Below, piece by piece: positions 14,634 to 23,550 of a stretch of 27,813 nucleotides of DNA. The DNA is taken from positions 1 through 27,813 of the forward strand of contig UQWP01000048.1 of the NCBI GenBank assembly GCA_900544825.1, written 5' to 3'. Position 1 is the stretch's first letter. Every line of letters starts with the position of its first letter. This stretch comes from an uncultured Prevotella sp. (lineage in GTDB: Bacteria > Bacteroidota > Bacteroidia > Bacteroidales > Bacteroidaceae). The translations under genes were made by a program, and so were the position numbers. Under the pieces are notes generated by a model. The model saw only the letters and a list, made by a program, of their open reading frames with translations, was not told where the DNA came from and searched no databases.

Positions 14634-16382
14634 TTATTTCAGGACTTCCATCGCCTTCTTCAGACCTCTATCTACAGCAGTAGGATCGTTCTGATAGAGC
14701 TTCTCCTTTTCTTCTGCGGTCATCTCGTCGAGCAGATAATCGGGGGTGATTCCCACACTTTCCAGCAGGTTGCCCTGTGCATCCTTGGTAAGAGAGAATG
14801 GCATGTAGAAGTAGAGATAGCTCGTTACATTTCCGATCCATCCGCCATTGCTGGCTTCGTTGTCGGCGGTGAGCATCGCCTGCGCTCCGTAACTGTTTCT
14901 GCCTATCGTCTTCACGTGGTCGCCCTGACTCTTCAGGATAAGGGTTGTCACCTCCGACATGCTCGCACTGTAGTTGTCGAGCAGAATGGCGGTAGGTATG
15001 TTTCTGCCCAGACTCTTCGATGTAACCGTAATCTTCTGCGGAATCCAAGGGGTATAGCTGTATGGATTGTTGTCCTCTTTTTTGCGCACGTAGGCATAGA
15101 CGGCAGACTGGGTGATGAGGTAGTCGGTAAGCAGACGGGTATCGATCACGCTTCCGCCTCCGTTGCCACGAAAGTCGAGAATCAGCTTCTTGATTTCGCC
15201 CTTAGCCAGAGGCTCCAGGAACAGACGGCGGTAACCTTCTATGCAGAGATGTTCGTAAGTAAACTTCAGGTCGCTCCAGTAAGCGTAGAGTTCACGCTCG
15301 TGCCAGAGGTAATCGGCAAGTGCCTGACAATACCAGTTGGCAAAACCGGAGGCTGAAAGCAGCTGCTGGTAATGACCATCACCCTGCAGCTTCTGGCGGA
15401 TCTGTTCGCCTATGCCGCTTGCATCAGAAGTCACCGGCAACAGCTTGAGGAGTCCCGGAGCCTCCTCGTAAGCCTGGCTGGCGAAAGCATAGAGACCGGA
15501 ATAATCGCCCTGGTTGCTGTAAGCTGCCATCTTCTCGCAGGCTTTGGCTGCATCATCCGAAGACAGATAGCTATCCATATCGGCAAGCAACTGCGCTGCC
15601 TGCTGTTCTGCCTTCTCTCGCTTTCCGGCATCTGCAATCAGTTCCTTCGCCTTGGCTGTTATCGTAGAAGCATCCAGATGATAGGTGCTGGCTGCATTGC
15701 TAGGGAGATAGGACTTCTGATATTCGTGGAAACAGTTCTCGTAGAGGGCAAACTTGTTGAAGCCGAGATAATAGGTGACCGGCTGCTCCTTCAGGTAACC
15801 GCCCATAATGCAGAAACCATCCGAGGTAATCTCGCCGAAGGCTGTGCCATCCAGGTTGAGCTGGTTGCGGGTATGGTTCCAGTGGGCATTCAGCGGGAAG
15901 TATTCGGTCTTGTTGCGGAGCGTGCTGTTGAATCTCACCGTTTCCGTAGAAGAGTGGGAGACGGGCAGGGTAATCTTGACATAGAAATGCTGGTCGATGA
16001 TCTTATCGATGATTTCCTGGAAATACTGCTTTGCCTTGGCATTGTCTTCCTGAATCTCCTGCTGTGTGAAAGCGGAGGTATGCTGGAAGGTCTTCAGGGC
16101 ATCAAACTTGGGTTTGTATTCCTTGTAAACCTGGTCCCAGGTCTGGGAAGATACGGCAGACTGCTCGTTGAGGGTGCAGTAGCGCTGGTTCATCACGCTC
16201 CAGAAAACCTGGAACAGGTCGCCATACGACTTGACATCGGTATCGGAGTAATCGGAAATCGATTTCTCGTTGGCATCATTGTCTGCCACACAACTGGTAA
16301 GCGACATTCCGGTAGTGGTGGTCGCCAGGAGGAAGGCGAAGAGGCATCGCATTCCACCTTTTATATATATAGGGGTTCTCAT
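14634..16382 (-). CDS. S41-family peptidase-like lipoprotein
   Basis: Exported lipoprotein of 582 residues with lipobox SLTSC (C31). The open frame runs up to 16523, but the start at 16382 gives a clean signal peptide and lies 16 nt after the stop of the upstream gene. After a helical region comes an S41 core: KKLILDFRGNGGG (about 390-402), DNYSASMSEV with probable nucleophile S474, then IGRNSYGAQA. In C-terminal processing proteases the last segment carries a catalytic Lys (GKG). Here that position is Ala (about A500), so it resembles the S41 branches that work without this Lys, or is inactive. Its upstream partner is a beta-barrel protein. The substrate is unknown. Confidence 0.85.
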   Translation of the reverse strand: MRTPIYIKGGMRCLFAFLLATTTTGMSLTSCVADNDANEKSISDYSDTDVKSYGDLFQVFWSVMNQRYCTLNEQSAVSSQTWDQVYKEYKPKFDALKTFQHTSAFTQQEIQEDNAKAKQYFQEIIDKIIDQHFYVKITLPVSHSSTETVRFNSTLRNKTEYFPLNAHWNHTRNQLNLDGTAFGEITSDGFCIMGGYLKEQPVTYYLGFNKFALYENCFHEYQKSYLPSNAASTYHLDASTITAKAKELIADAGKREKAEQQAAQLLADMDSYLSSDDAAKACEKMAAYSNQGDYSGLYAFASQAYEEAPGLLKLLPVTSDASGIGEQIRQKLQGDGHYQQLLSASGFANWYCQALADYLWHERELYAYWSDLKFTYEHLCIEGYRRLFLEPLAKGEIKKLILDFRGNGGGSVIDTRLLTDYLITQSAVYAYVRKKEDNNPYSYTPWIPQKITVTSKSLGRNIPTAILLDNYSASMSEVTTLILKSQGDHVKTIGRNSYGAQAMLTADNEASNGGWIGNVTSYLYFYMPFSLTKDAQGNLLESVGITPDYLLDEMTAEEKEKLYQNDPTAVDRGLKKAMEVLK

Positions 16383-16398
16383 ATTTAAAATGATTTTT

Positions 16399-17109
16399 TT
16401 AGAACTTATAGGCAGCCGAGGCTGTGATGAGGCTGGAGTTGCGGCGGGCTGTCTTGCTGGTGCTGGCTTTATCCTGGTAGATATGCGAGAAGCCGTACTG
16501 GAAGTTATACCCGATGGAGCCATCTATTCTTCCGAAGGAATAACCTATCTTGATACCAGCCTCGCCGCCAAAGAGACTGCGGCGGAGATGGTTCTCGTTC
16601 TTCTTGAAATCGTAGGTGGTGTTATAGCGGATATAGGAGCCATCGCCCTTGTAACCTTCCATGATGTTCATCGGATACATACCCTTGGTGTGCATGGAAG
16701 TGAAGTACTCGTAATAGACACCCACCTGCGGCTTGATCCACAATCCCTTCTCGTGGTAAGGATTATGGAGGAGATAGTAGCCCATATGGAGTGGGATGCT
16801 GATGAAGTTGTTGTTGTATCGGGTGTTCCAGGAGTCGCCGCCGAGGTTCTGGTACAGGTAGTCGCGCTGAACGAAGCGGATGCCCGCACCTACCGCCAGT
16901 TGATCTACGATATTGTATTCGGCACCGATGGCAGCCGTGAAACCCGGCCGCACCTTATAGTAAGTCTCCGACAAGCCCGATACATCTGTATCGAGCACAC
17001 TGCAACTGACACCAGCTTCTGCCTCCACCTTCCAGCGGTAGGAACTCTGCTGTGCCAGAATGCCCTGGCAGCAGAAGCCCAGGGCTATAGCTAAATATAC
17101 CTTTCTCAT
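16399..17109 (-). CDS. Outer-membrane beta-barrel protein (PorT-like size and pattern)
   Basis: Predicted outer-membrane protein of 236 residues. The signal peptide is MRKVYLAIALGFCCQGILAQ, followed by alternating strands: AAIGAEYNIVDQLAVGAGIRFVQRDY, ISIPLHMGYYL, LWIKPQVGVYYEYF, GGEAGIKIGYSFGRIDGSIGYNFQYGFSHIY, ending in AYKF. The start at 17109 is chosen for the signal peptide; the frame extends to 17166, but that would overlap the preceding gene. It lies 31 nt after the second chromate-transporter gene and 16 nt before the S41 gene, so it is probably co-transcribed with the latter. It is a generic small barrel; I can only say that it works with, or beside, the S41 lipoprotein. Confidence 0.8.
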   Translation of the reverse strand: MRKVYLAIALGFCCQGILAQQSSYRWKVEAEAGVSCSVLDTDVSGLSETYYKVRPGFTAAIGAEYNIVDQLAVGAGIRFVQRDYLYQNLGGDSWNTRYNNNFISIPLHMGYYLLHNPYHEKGLWIKPQVGVYYEYFTSMHTKGMYPMNIMEGYKGDGSYIRYNTTYDFKKNENHLRRSLFGGEAGIKIGYSFGRIDGSIGYNFQYGFSHIYQDKASTSKTARRNSSLITASAAYKF

Positions 17110-17140
17110 AGAATGGGGTAGTTTGGGGGTGAAAAAAGTC

Positions 17141-17713
17141 TTAATAGAGAAGAAGCAATCCGGCAAACGCAGAATAGAGAATCATGCGGATAGGATTGAT
17201 CTTCATTACCTTCACACCGATGAAGGTGGCAAAGAAGAGGGCGATGGAGATATAGAATCTCCATGGATTTTCGGGAGTAGAAAAGTTCTCTCCGTTCATC
17301 AGAAGCAAGGCTGCGGCACCCACCAGACCGACGATGGCTGGGCGGAGACCGATGAAAATGCTCTGTACTGCAGAGGTGTTCATATACTTGTACAGCATCC
17401 TGCTGATAAGAATCATCAAAACAAAGGAAGGGAGAACCAGGGCGAAGGTTGCCATGGCACTTCCGAGTACAGCCATCATGCCACTCATGCCGGCATTATG
17501 GACAGCTGTATAGCCACAGTAGGTGGCGGTGTTGATACCGATAGGTCCCGGTGTCATCTGAGAGATGGCAACCACATCGGTAAACTCTTGCATCGTCATC
17601 CAATGATACTGCGTAACAACCTGTCCCTGAATCAGGGATATCATGGAATAGCCTCCTCCGAATCCGAAGATGCCTATCTGAATGAATACGATGAAAAGCT
17701 GAAAAAATATCAT
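17141..17713 (-). CDS. Chromate (CHR) family transporter, half-size protein 2
   Basis: Inner-membrane protein of 190 residues with about five to six hydrophobic segments. It shows CHR-family motifs: the N-terminal GIFGFGGGYSMISLIQ segment, then QMTPGPIGIN, and the IGLRPAIVGLVGAAA segment. It is one of a pair of short CHR proteins that together correspond to one full-length ChrA. The pair is adjacent on the same strand, with a gap of 89 bp. The real substrate in this anaerobe is unknown; chromate efflux is the family name rather than shown here. Residues 1-8 follow an alternating TATATA tract, so the start is the first ATG. Confidence 0.88.
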   Translation of the reverse strand: MIFFQLFIVFIQIGIFGFGGGYSMISLIQGQVVTQYHWMTMQEFTDVVAISQMTPGPIGINTATYCGYTAVHNAGMSGMMAVLGSAMATFALVLPSFVLMILISRMLYKYMNTSAVQSIFIGLRPAIVGLVGAAALLLMNGENFSTPENPWRFYISIALFFATFIGVKVMKINPIRMILYSAFAGLLLLY

Positions 17714-17768
17714 ATATATATAATAATGTGTAAAGTTAATAGGGCATTCCTACAATAAGGCGTAGCCC

Positions 17769-17799
17769 CTATAAACTATTAACTATAAACTTTTAACTA
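17769..17799. repeat. AT-rich repeat copy 1 (CTATAAACTATTAAC / TTTTAACTA)
   Basis: CTATAAACTATTAACTATAAAC followed by TTTTAACTA, in the gap between the two CHR genes. It shares its parts with the copy at 18389-18414 in the same orientation, and could be a dispersed extragenic repeat. Confidence 0.6.
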
Positions 17800-17802
17800 A
17801 TC

Positions 17803-18342
17803 TTATTCCGTTGGCTGGATAAACTGTCCATAGATGTAGCCACCTACGGCAGCTGCGATAATCACCCAGATTGGGTTGACGCCCAAAAGCCAGATCAGAA
17901 GGGCGGATAGAATAGGAATCCAGCAGTTGACAAGCGAAATACCGGCACTCTTGGCAAGCGAGAATGTAGGTACGGCTATCAATGCTACGACGGCAGGACG
18001 GATGCCTGCAAACATGGCAGCAACAACCTTGTTGTCTTCAAACTGATGGAAAAACATGGCTATCGCTAAGATAATAAGGAACGATGGCAACGAAGCGCCG
18101 AGGGTGCAGACGATGGCTCCCGGTGTCTTTGCCAACTTATATCCGAGCAGGGAACTCATGTTGATGGCCAGGGCGCCCGGACAAATCTGGGTAGTAGCAA
18201 TGGCATCTAAGAATTCCTCCTTCGTCATCCAATGATGCTTGTCGACGACTTCGGATTCTATAATAGGAATCATGGCATAGCCACCACCAAAGGTGACTAT
18301 GCCAATCTTCATAAATGTCTTAAATAATGAAATATACTTCAT
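17803..18342 (-). CDS. Chromate (CHR) family transporter, half-size protein 1
   Basis: Inner-membrane protein of 179 residues and partner of the next CHR gene. The N-terminal IGIVTFGGGYAMIPIIESEV and TQICPGALAINMSSLLGY segments are the CHR signatures; hydrophobic segments follow, with FAGIRPAVVALIAVPTF near the middle. The 69-bp gap to purL on the upstream side contains an AT-rich hairpin, and a similar repeat follows this gene. Two half-size CHR proteins usually act as a heterodimer. Co-transcription with purL is possible but not shown. Confidence 0.88.
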   Translation of the reverse strand: MKYISLFKTFMKIGIVTFGGGYAMIPIIESEVVDKHHWMTKEEFLDAIATTQICPGALAINMSSLLGYKLAKTPGAIVCTLGASLPSFLIILAIAMFFHQFEDNKVVAAMFAGIRPAVVALIAVPTFSLAKSAGISLVNCWIPILSALLIWLLGVNPIWVIIAAAVGGYIYGQFIQPTE

Positions 18343-18358
18343 TATAGTTTATAATTTA

Positions 18359-18414
18359 TAGTTTATAGTTTACGGCAATCTTGCTTTCAACTATAAACTA
18401 TTAACTTTTAACTA
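18359..18414. repeat. AT-rich inverted repeat, copy 2, between purL and the CHR genes
   Basis: TAGTTTATAGTT (18359-18370) and AACTATAAACTA (18389-18400) form a perfect 12-bp inverted repeat with an 18-bp loop. The right arm continues into TTAACTTTTAACTA, as in the copy at 17769-17799. It overlaps the purL stop and may act as a weak terminator or be a dispersed repeat. Confidence 0.6.
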
Positions 18415-21400
18415 TGATTTTACTCTTTCTTCAATCCACTGACGTGCATTGACAAATGCCTCAATCCAAGGAGTAACCTCGTCGTTGCGGCGATCAGCTG
18501 GATACCAGGCGTTCTGCCATGGGAAGATGGCACGCTCCAAGTGTGGCATCATAGCCAAGTGGCGACCATCTGCAGAGCAGATACCTGCTACATTGTAGTC
18601 ACTGCCGTTAGGATTACCTGGATACTCAGCGTAGTTGTACTTCGCAATGATGTTGTAGTGATCCTCTGGCTCTGGCAAGTAGAAACGGCCCTCGCCGTGA
18701 GCTACCCAGATACCGAGCTTATCACCGCTCAGGCTACCGAACATCACACTGTCGTTCTGAGGAATAGTCAAACCGAGGAATGTGCTCTCGAACTTCTTGG
18801 ATGTGTTGTGGCAGAGGTGTGAACGATGCTTGTGCTCAGGATTGATGAGGTTCAACTCAACCATCAGCTGGCAACCGTTGCAGATACCGAGTGAAAGGGT
18901 ATCCTCACGGGCATAGAACTTATCGAGTGCCTCTTTAGCCTTAGGATTGTAGAGGAATGCGCCAGCCCAACCCTTGGCAGAACCGAGAACATCGGAGTTA
19001 GAGAAACCACCGCAGAATACAATGAAGTTCACATCCTCCAGAGTCTCACGACCAGAAATCAAGTCGGTCATCATCACATCCTTTACATCGAAGCCGGCGA
19101 GATACATAGAGTATGCCATCTCACGCTCACCATTGGTACCCTTCTCACGGATGATAGCTGCCTTGATGCCAGATGGCTTGCGACGGTTTGCGTCGAGGCT
19201 GTAGCTAGCGAGGGTTCCCTTGAAGCCGTAACCGAAGTTCATCTCGATAGGCTGCTTCTTATAGTTGGTGTAACGCTTCTTGGCCATACCGTTCATGCTC
19301 TGCTTGCGGTCGAGGAGGTAAGATGTCTTATACCAGTCGTCGCGCAAAGCATCGATATCGAACTCGTGCTCGAAGCCTTCCTTCTTGATGATAATCTTGC
19401 GGAGCTCAGGAGCTGGATAACCAATCTTGGCATAACCGATACCGTTCTCATCGAAGAATGCTTTCAACTCGTCCTTGTGAGCATCGCTTACCTGGATGAC
19501 AACACCTGGGTTCTCTGCGAAGAGAGTCTTGATGATGTCGGCATCTGCGATGTCGTGGAGGTTGATCTTCATACCGCCCTCTACGTTGGCGAATGTCATT
19601 TCGAGGAGAGTTGTAATCAAACCACCGGCGCTGATATCGTGACCAGCCATTACCCAACCACGGTTGATGAGTTCCTGTACAGCGTTGAAGCAGTCAACGA
19701 AGTACTCTGGGTTCTTGACGGTAGGAACATCGCTGCCCACCTTGCCCAGACTCTGAGCGAAAGCAGAACCACCGAGACGCTGCTCGTCGAAACTGAAGTC
19801 GATATGGTAGAGGCTAGAGTTCTTGTCGTTAACGAGAACTGGGCTAACCACCTTCTTGACATCTGAAACCTCACCACCGGCACTTACGATAACGGTACCC
19901 GGAGCGATGATCTTCTCGCCGTTAGGATACTGCTGGGTCAAAGAGAGAGAGTCCTTACCTGTTGGTACGTTTACGTGGATGGCGCAGCAGAAGTCTGACA
20001 ATGCCTTCACACCCTCGTACAGACGGGCATCCTCACCCTTCTGACTGCGACAAGGCCACATCCAGTTGGCTGAGAGGCTGATGCTGTCCATGCCATCTGC
20101 CAATGGAGCCCATACGATATTAGTCAATGACTCAGCTACAGAGAGTACTGAACCTGCCTTAGGATCGGCAAGACCAGCCTGAGGTGCATGACCCATTGCT
20201 GTTACGATACCCTTCTCGCCACGGTAGTCGAGTGCTACGACACCACAGTCTGAGAGTGGCAACTGAATCTGACCCTGACCCTGCTGACGGGCAATCTTAC
20301 CTGTTACGGAACGGTCTACCTTGTTGGTCAACCAGTCCTTACAAGCCACAGCCTCCATCTGGAGAACACGCTGCAAGTACTCGTCGAGGTTATCTGCAGA
20401 ATAAGTTACATCTTCATATTTACGCTCTACGGTCTCATCTACCATTACAGTCTTAGGAGTATGACCGAACATCTGAGCTACATCGAGGTCGAATGGCTTT
20501 ACGCCGTCAGCCTGCTTGAAGCTGAAGTGAGCATCGCCTGTAGTCTCACCAACCACGTACATTGGAGCACGCTCACGGTCGGCAATCTTCTGAACCTCGC
20601 TGATATACTTCTCGTCGATGAGCAAGCCCATGCGCTCCTGGCTCTCGTTGGCGATGATTTCCTTGGCGCTCAAAGTCTTGTCACCGATAGGCAACTTAGA
20701 CATGTCGATTTCGCCACCGCACTCTTCTACCAACTCAGAGAGACAGTTCAAGTGACCGGCTGAACCGTGGTCGTGGATGCTGACTACTGGGTTCTCATCG
20801 TTCTCAACGAGTGCACGAACCAGGTTGTAGGCACGCTTCTGCATCTCAGGGTTGGCACGCTGAACAGCGTTCAACTCGATGCCATTGCTGTAACGGCCTG
20901 TATCTACAGAAGAAACAGAACCACCACCAAGACCGATGCGATAGTTATCACCACCTACTACTACAACCTTGTTGCCCTTCTGTGGCTCACCCTTCTTATA
21001 GTCACGCTTCTTGCCGTAGCCTACACCACCAGCAAGCATGATTACCTTATCGTATGCATACTTCTCACCATTCTCCTCGTGCTCGAATGTAAGCACAGAA
21101 CCGGTGATGAGAGGCTGACCGAACTTGTTACCGAAGTCTGATGCACCGTTGGAAGCCTTGATCAGAATCTGCTCTGGAGTCTGATAGAGCCACTTACGCA
21201 CTGGCATGATGTCTTCCCAGTCGCGCTCAACATCGCTCTTGCCGTTGTCATCCTTTAAGCGAGGATAAGCAGTCATGTAGCAGGCGGTACCTGCGATAGG
21301 CCATGAACCTACACCACCACCCATACGGTCGCGGATTTCACCACCCGTACCGGTAGCAGCACCATTGAAAGGCTCTACGGTAGTAGGGAAGTTGTGGGTC

Positions 21401-22140
21401 TCAGCCTTCAGAGAGATAACACTCTCGATATCCTTCACCTGGAAGAAATCGCTGGTAGTCTGATCGGCTGGAGCAAACTGCTCGATAACAGGACCCTGAG
21501 AGAAAGCCACGTTGTCCTTGTAAGCAGAGAGAATCTTGTTAGGATTCTCGTTGGTGGTCTTCTTGATCATGTTGAAGAGAGAAGACTCCATCTCCTTACC
21601 GTCGATGATAAACTGGCCGCCGAAGATCTTGTGGCGGCAGTGCTCTGAGTTGATCTGTGCGAAACCGAAGATTTCGCTGTCGGTGAGAGGGCGTCCGTTC
21701 TCTTTCTCCAGCTTGTGGAGATAAGCCATTTCGTCCTCGCTGAGGGCAAGACCCTCTTCCTCGTTATACTTCTCGAGGTCATCGACGTACTTGATAGGTT
21801 CTGGCTGGTGGTTCACGGTGAACACATCCTGTCCGATACCGTTGTACATACGCTGGAGCATAGGATCGTGCTCAGCGTCCTCGCTATCTACAGGGAAGTA
21901 CTCCTCGATACGCGAAATGCCGTCAAGACTCATGTTCTGAGTTATCTCAACGGCATTCGTACTCCAAGGAGTAATCATTTCACGGCGTGGGCCAACATAG
22001 AAGCCCTGCAACTGCTGGGCATCCTCTAATGTTGCGTCACCATAAAGCCAACAAAGTTCATTGATTTCGTCCTGAGATGGTTTGTGGTCAATCTCGGTCG
22101 CAATCACACTCTTAGATGGAGTTCTGAAAAAAAGAATCAT
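18412..22140 (-). CDS. purL: Phosphoribosylformylglycinamidine synthase, single-chain PurL
   Basis: Converts FGAR, ATP and glutamine to FGAM in purine synthesis, in the cytosol. At 1242 residues it is the large single-chain form that combines synthetase and glutaminase, as in Proteobacteria and eukaryotes, rather than the PurS/PurQ/PurL type. Visible signatures are EINSEHCRHKIF-like (FAQINSEHCRHKIF), ETHNFPTTVEPF, GTGGEIRDR, and in the second half NVPTGKDSLSL and AGHDISAGGL. The C-terminal class I glutaminase domain has the nucleophile C1087 in GICNGCQ and the H1200/E1202 pair in MMPHLER. The start at 22140 lies about 80 nt below a good promoter. No PurR-type operator was seen beside it; the LacI-like palindrome at 14439 is far away. 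Confidence 0.97.
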   Translation of the reverse strand: MILFFRTPSKSVIATEIDHKPSQDEINELCWLYGDATLEDAQQLQGFYVGPRREMITPWSTNAVEITQNMSLDGISRIEEYFPVDSEDAEHDPMLQRMYNGIGQDVFTVNHQPEPIKYVDDLEKYNEEEGLALSEDEMAYLHKLEKENGRPLTDSEIFGFAQINSEHCRHKIFGGQFIIDGKEMESSLFNMIKKTTNENPNKILSAYKDNVAFSQGPVIEQFAPADQTTSDFFQVKDIESVISLKAETHNFPTTVEPFNGAATGTGGEIRDRMGGGVGSWPIAGTACYMTAYPRLKDDNGKSDVERDWEDIMPVRKWLYQTPEQILIKASNGASDFGNKFGQPLITGSVLTFEHEENGEKYAYDKVIMLAGGVGYGKKRDYKKGEPQKGNKVVVVGGDNYRIGLGGGSVSSVDTGRYSNGIELNAVQRANPEMQKRAYNLVRALVENDENPVVSIHDHGSAGHLNCLSELVEECGGEIDMSKLPIGDKTLSAKEIIANESQERMGLLIDEKYISEVQKIADRERAPMYVVGETTGDAHFSFKQADGVKPFDLDVAQMFGHTPKTVMVDETVERKYEDVTYSADNLDEYLQRVLQMEAVACKDWLTNKVDRSVTGKIARQQGQGQIQLPLSDCGVVALDYRGEKGIVTAMGHAPQAGLADPKAGSVLSVAESLTNIVWAPLADGMDSISLSANWMWPCRSQKGEDARLYEGVKALSDFCCAIHVNVPTGKDSLSLTQQYPNGEKIIAPGTVIVSAGGEVSDVKKVVSPVLVNDKNSSLYHIDFSFDEQRLGGSAFAQSLGKVGSDVPTVKNPEYFVDCFNAVQELINRGWVMAGHDISAGGLITTLLEMTFANVEGGMKINLHDIADADIIKTLFAENPGVVIQVSDAHKDELKAFFDENGIGYAKIGYPAPELRKIIIKKEGFEHEFDIDALRDDWYKTSYLLDRKQSMNGMAKKRYTNYKKQPIEMNFGYGFKGTLASYSLDANRRKPSGIKAAIIREKGTNGEREMAYSMYLAGFDVKDVMMTDLISGRETLEDVNFIVFCGGFSNSDVLGSAKGWAGAFLYNPKAKEALDKFYAREDTLSLGICNGCQLMVELNLINPEHKHRSHLCHNTSKKFESTFLGLTIPQNDSVMFGSLSGDKLGIWVAHGEGRFYLPEPEDHYNIIAKYNYAEYPGNPNGSDYNVAGICSADGRHLAMMPHLERAIFPWQNAWYPADRRNDEVTPWIEAFVNARQWIEERVKS

Positions 22141-22224
22141 ACTATTTCTCTTTTTATATTGTTAATGTATTAATTCTACCTTGACAAAAGCCTACATATT
22201 ATATATGCTTTTGCTTTCCGACTG

Positions 22225-22258
22225 CAAAGGTAATACAAAATTCTGATTTCGCCGCAAA
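22225..22258 (-). promoter_or_regulatory. Promoter of purL
   Basis: On the minus strand TTTG (22255-22258) and TACCTTTG (22225-22232) are spaced 22 bp, close to the Bacteroidota -33/-7 arrangement. The predicted start is near 22218, leaving a leader of about 80 nt. The sequence just after the -7 box, CAGTCGG, is identical to that of the HTH gene promoter. Confidence 0.7.
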
Positions 22259-22367
22259 GAATATGCATTTATTTTCTTTTTTTAGTTAAAAAGGTGATAA
22301 ATAATGATTTAGTAGTTAAAATTTTATAAATGGATTAGACAAATAAGGTTTATTGGAGTCTTATCAG

Positions 22368-22375
22368 TAACTTTG
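22368..22375 (+). promoter_or_regulatory. Promoter -7 element of the OmpA-domain lipoprotein gene
   Basis: TAACTTTG followed by C fits TAnnTTTG. The promoter is back-to-back with that of purL in the 345-bp gap 22141-22485. No clear -33 box is seen. Confidence 0.6.
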
Positions 22376-22389
22376 CATCCAGAAAGAGA

Positions 22390-22426
22390 CGCATAAGGCG
22401 TTTATGTGGAGGGCGTAACTGCCGCC
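22390..22426 (+). promoter_or_regulatory. Two stem-loops in the leader of the OmpA-domain lipoprotein gene
   Basis: CGCATAA (22390-22396) pairs with TTATGTG (22402-22408), with one G-U pair. GGCG (22412-22415) pairs with CGCC (22423-22426). Both lie in the predicted leader of about 100 nt. A role in stability or translation control is possible; they match no riboswitch that I recognise. Confidence 0.35.
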
Positions 22427-22485
22427 TGTATAAATACATAGTGATTAAAAAACAATAACAGAAAATTTAAAAATCGAAAGCAAAT

Positions 22486-23346
22486 ATGAAACAGACTAAA
22501 ATTTTTGTAATGGCAATGATGGCTGTAGCCATGATGGCTACTAGCTGTGCTAGTAAGAAGGATCTCCAGAATTGTCAATCTGAAAATAGAGAATTGACTG
22601 CCAATTATCAGGCAACCAAGGAGAAGTTGGCTGCTACTGAGGCTAGCCTTGCTGCTGCGCAGGAGCAGTTGAGCAGTACCAAGAAGGATTATGCCAAGTT
22701 GCAGAACTCACTGGACAAGAGTTTGACCAATGCCAATCAGAACAACATCAGCATTGAGAAGCTCGTTGACCAGATTAATGAGAGCAACCAGTATATCCGT
22801 CACCTGGTAGAGGTGAAGAGTAAGAGCGATTCGCTCAACATGGTTCTTACCAACAACCTGACCCGTTCTCTCAGCCGTGAGGAGATGAAGGAGGTTGACG
22901 TTCAGGTGCTGAAGGGTGTGGTTTACATCTCTCTGGCTGACAACATGCTCTATCAGAGCGGTAGCTACGAGGTGAACAGCCGTGCCAAGGAAACTTTGAG
23001 CAAGATTGCAAAGATTATCCAGGACTATAAGGATTATGATGTACTCATCGAGGGTAACACTGACAACGTGCCTGTAAGCACTACAAGTGCCAAGATGAAG
23101 AACATCCGCAACAACTGGGACCTCTCTGCTCTCCGTGCTTCTTCTGTAGTTCAGTATCTCCAGGACAACTTCGGTGTTAGTCCTAAGCGTATGACTGCTG
23201 GTGGTCGTGGTGAGTACAATCCTGTAACTACCAATGATACTGAGGTGGGCAAGATGCGCAACCGTCGCACCCAGATTATCATCACTCCTAAGCTCGACCA
23301 GTTCATGGACTTGATCGACAAGGCTCCAGAGGATTCTCAGAAGTAA
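22486..23346 (+). CDS. OmpA-domain lipoprotein with coiled-coil linker
   Basis: Probable outer-membrane lipoprotein of 286 residues that binds peptidoglycan. It has an SPII signal with lipobox ATSC (C21). A long helical coiled-coil (about 24-115) is rich in Glu, Lys, Ala and Gln. The OmpA_C-like domain (about 140-275) contains LIEGNTDNVPV, NWDLSALRASSVVQYL and GRGEYNPV with NRRTQIII, the usual peptidoglycan-contact region. It has its own promoter and a terminator 22 bp after the stop, so it is a single-gene unit. Size and plan fit Pal/YiaD-like proteins, but the coiled-coil is longer than in Pal. Confidence 0.88.
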   Translation: MKQTKIFVMAMMAVAMMATSCASKKDLQNCQSENRELTANYQATKEKLAATEASLAAAQEQLSSTKKDYAKLQNSLDKSLTNANQNNISIEKLVDQINESNQYIRHLVEVKSKSDSLNMVLTNNLTRSLSREEMKEVDVQVLKGVVYISLADNMLYQSGSYEVNSRAKETLSKIAKIIQDYKDYDVLIEGNTDNVPVSTTSAKMKNIRNNWDLSALRASSVVQYLQDNFGVSPKRMTAGGRGEYNPVTTNDTEVGKMRNRRTQIIITPKLDQFMDLIDKAPEDSQK

Positions 23347-23367
23347 TCTGAATAGAAAATATATAAG

Positions 23368-23406
23368 AAGGCATCAATGGGTTTATGCTCATTGGTGCCT
23401 TTTTTA
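23368..23406 (+). terminator. Terminator of the OmpA-domain lipoprotein gene
   Basis: AAGGCATCAATGGG (23368-23381) pairs with CTCATTGGTGCCTT (23389-23402), allowing G-U pairs. A run of T follows. It lies 22 nt after the stop codon. Confidence 0.85.
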
Positions 23407-23511
23407 GTATAAATATGTATGAATTATAGAATATGGCTTAGAAAAGGCGTGTTTTATTGTCATCTTGATAGAAAATATCTTAATTTCCTTTCTTTTGTCG
23501 AATCTTTTTCG

Positions 23512-23519
23512 TAATTTTG
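23512..23519 (+). promoter_or_regulatory. Promoter -7 element of icd
   Basis: TAATTTTG followed by C matches TAnnTTTG and lies about 30 bp before the ATG at 23551. A TTTC at 23489-23492, 19 bp upstream, is a possible weak -33 box. Confidence 0.6.
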
Positions 23520-23550
23520 CAGGCAAATTATTAATTATACATGAATTGTT

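Noticed and set aside
14592..16388. Long plus-strand open frames (254 and 338 codons) opposite the S41 gene
   Set aside because: They follow the codon pattern of the opposite strand and show no signal, domain or promoter of their own.
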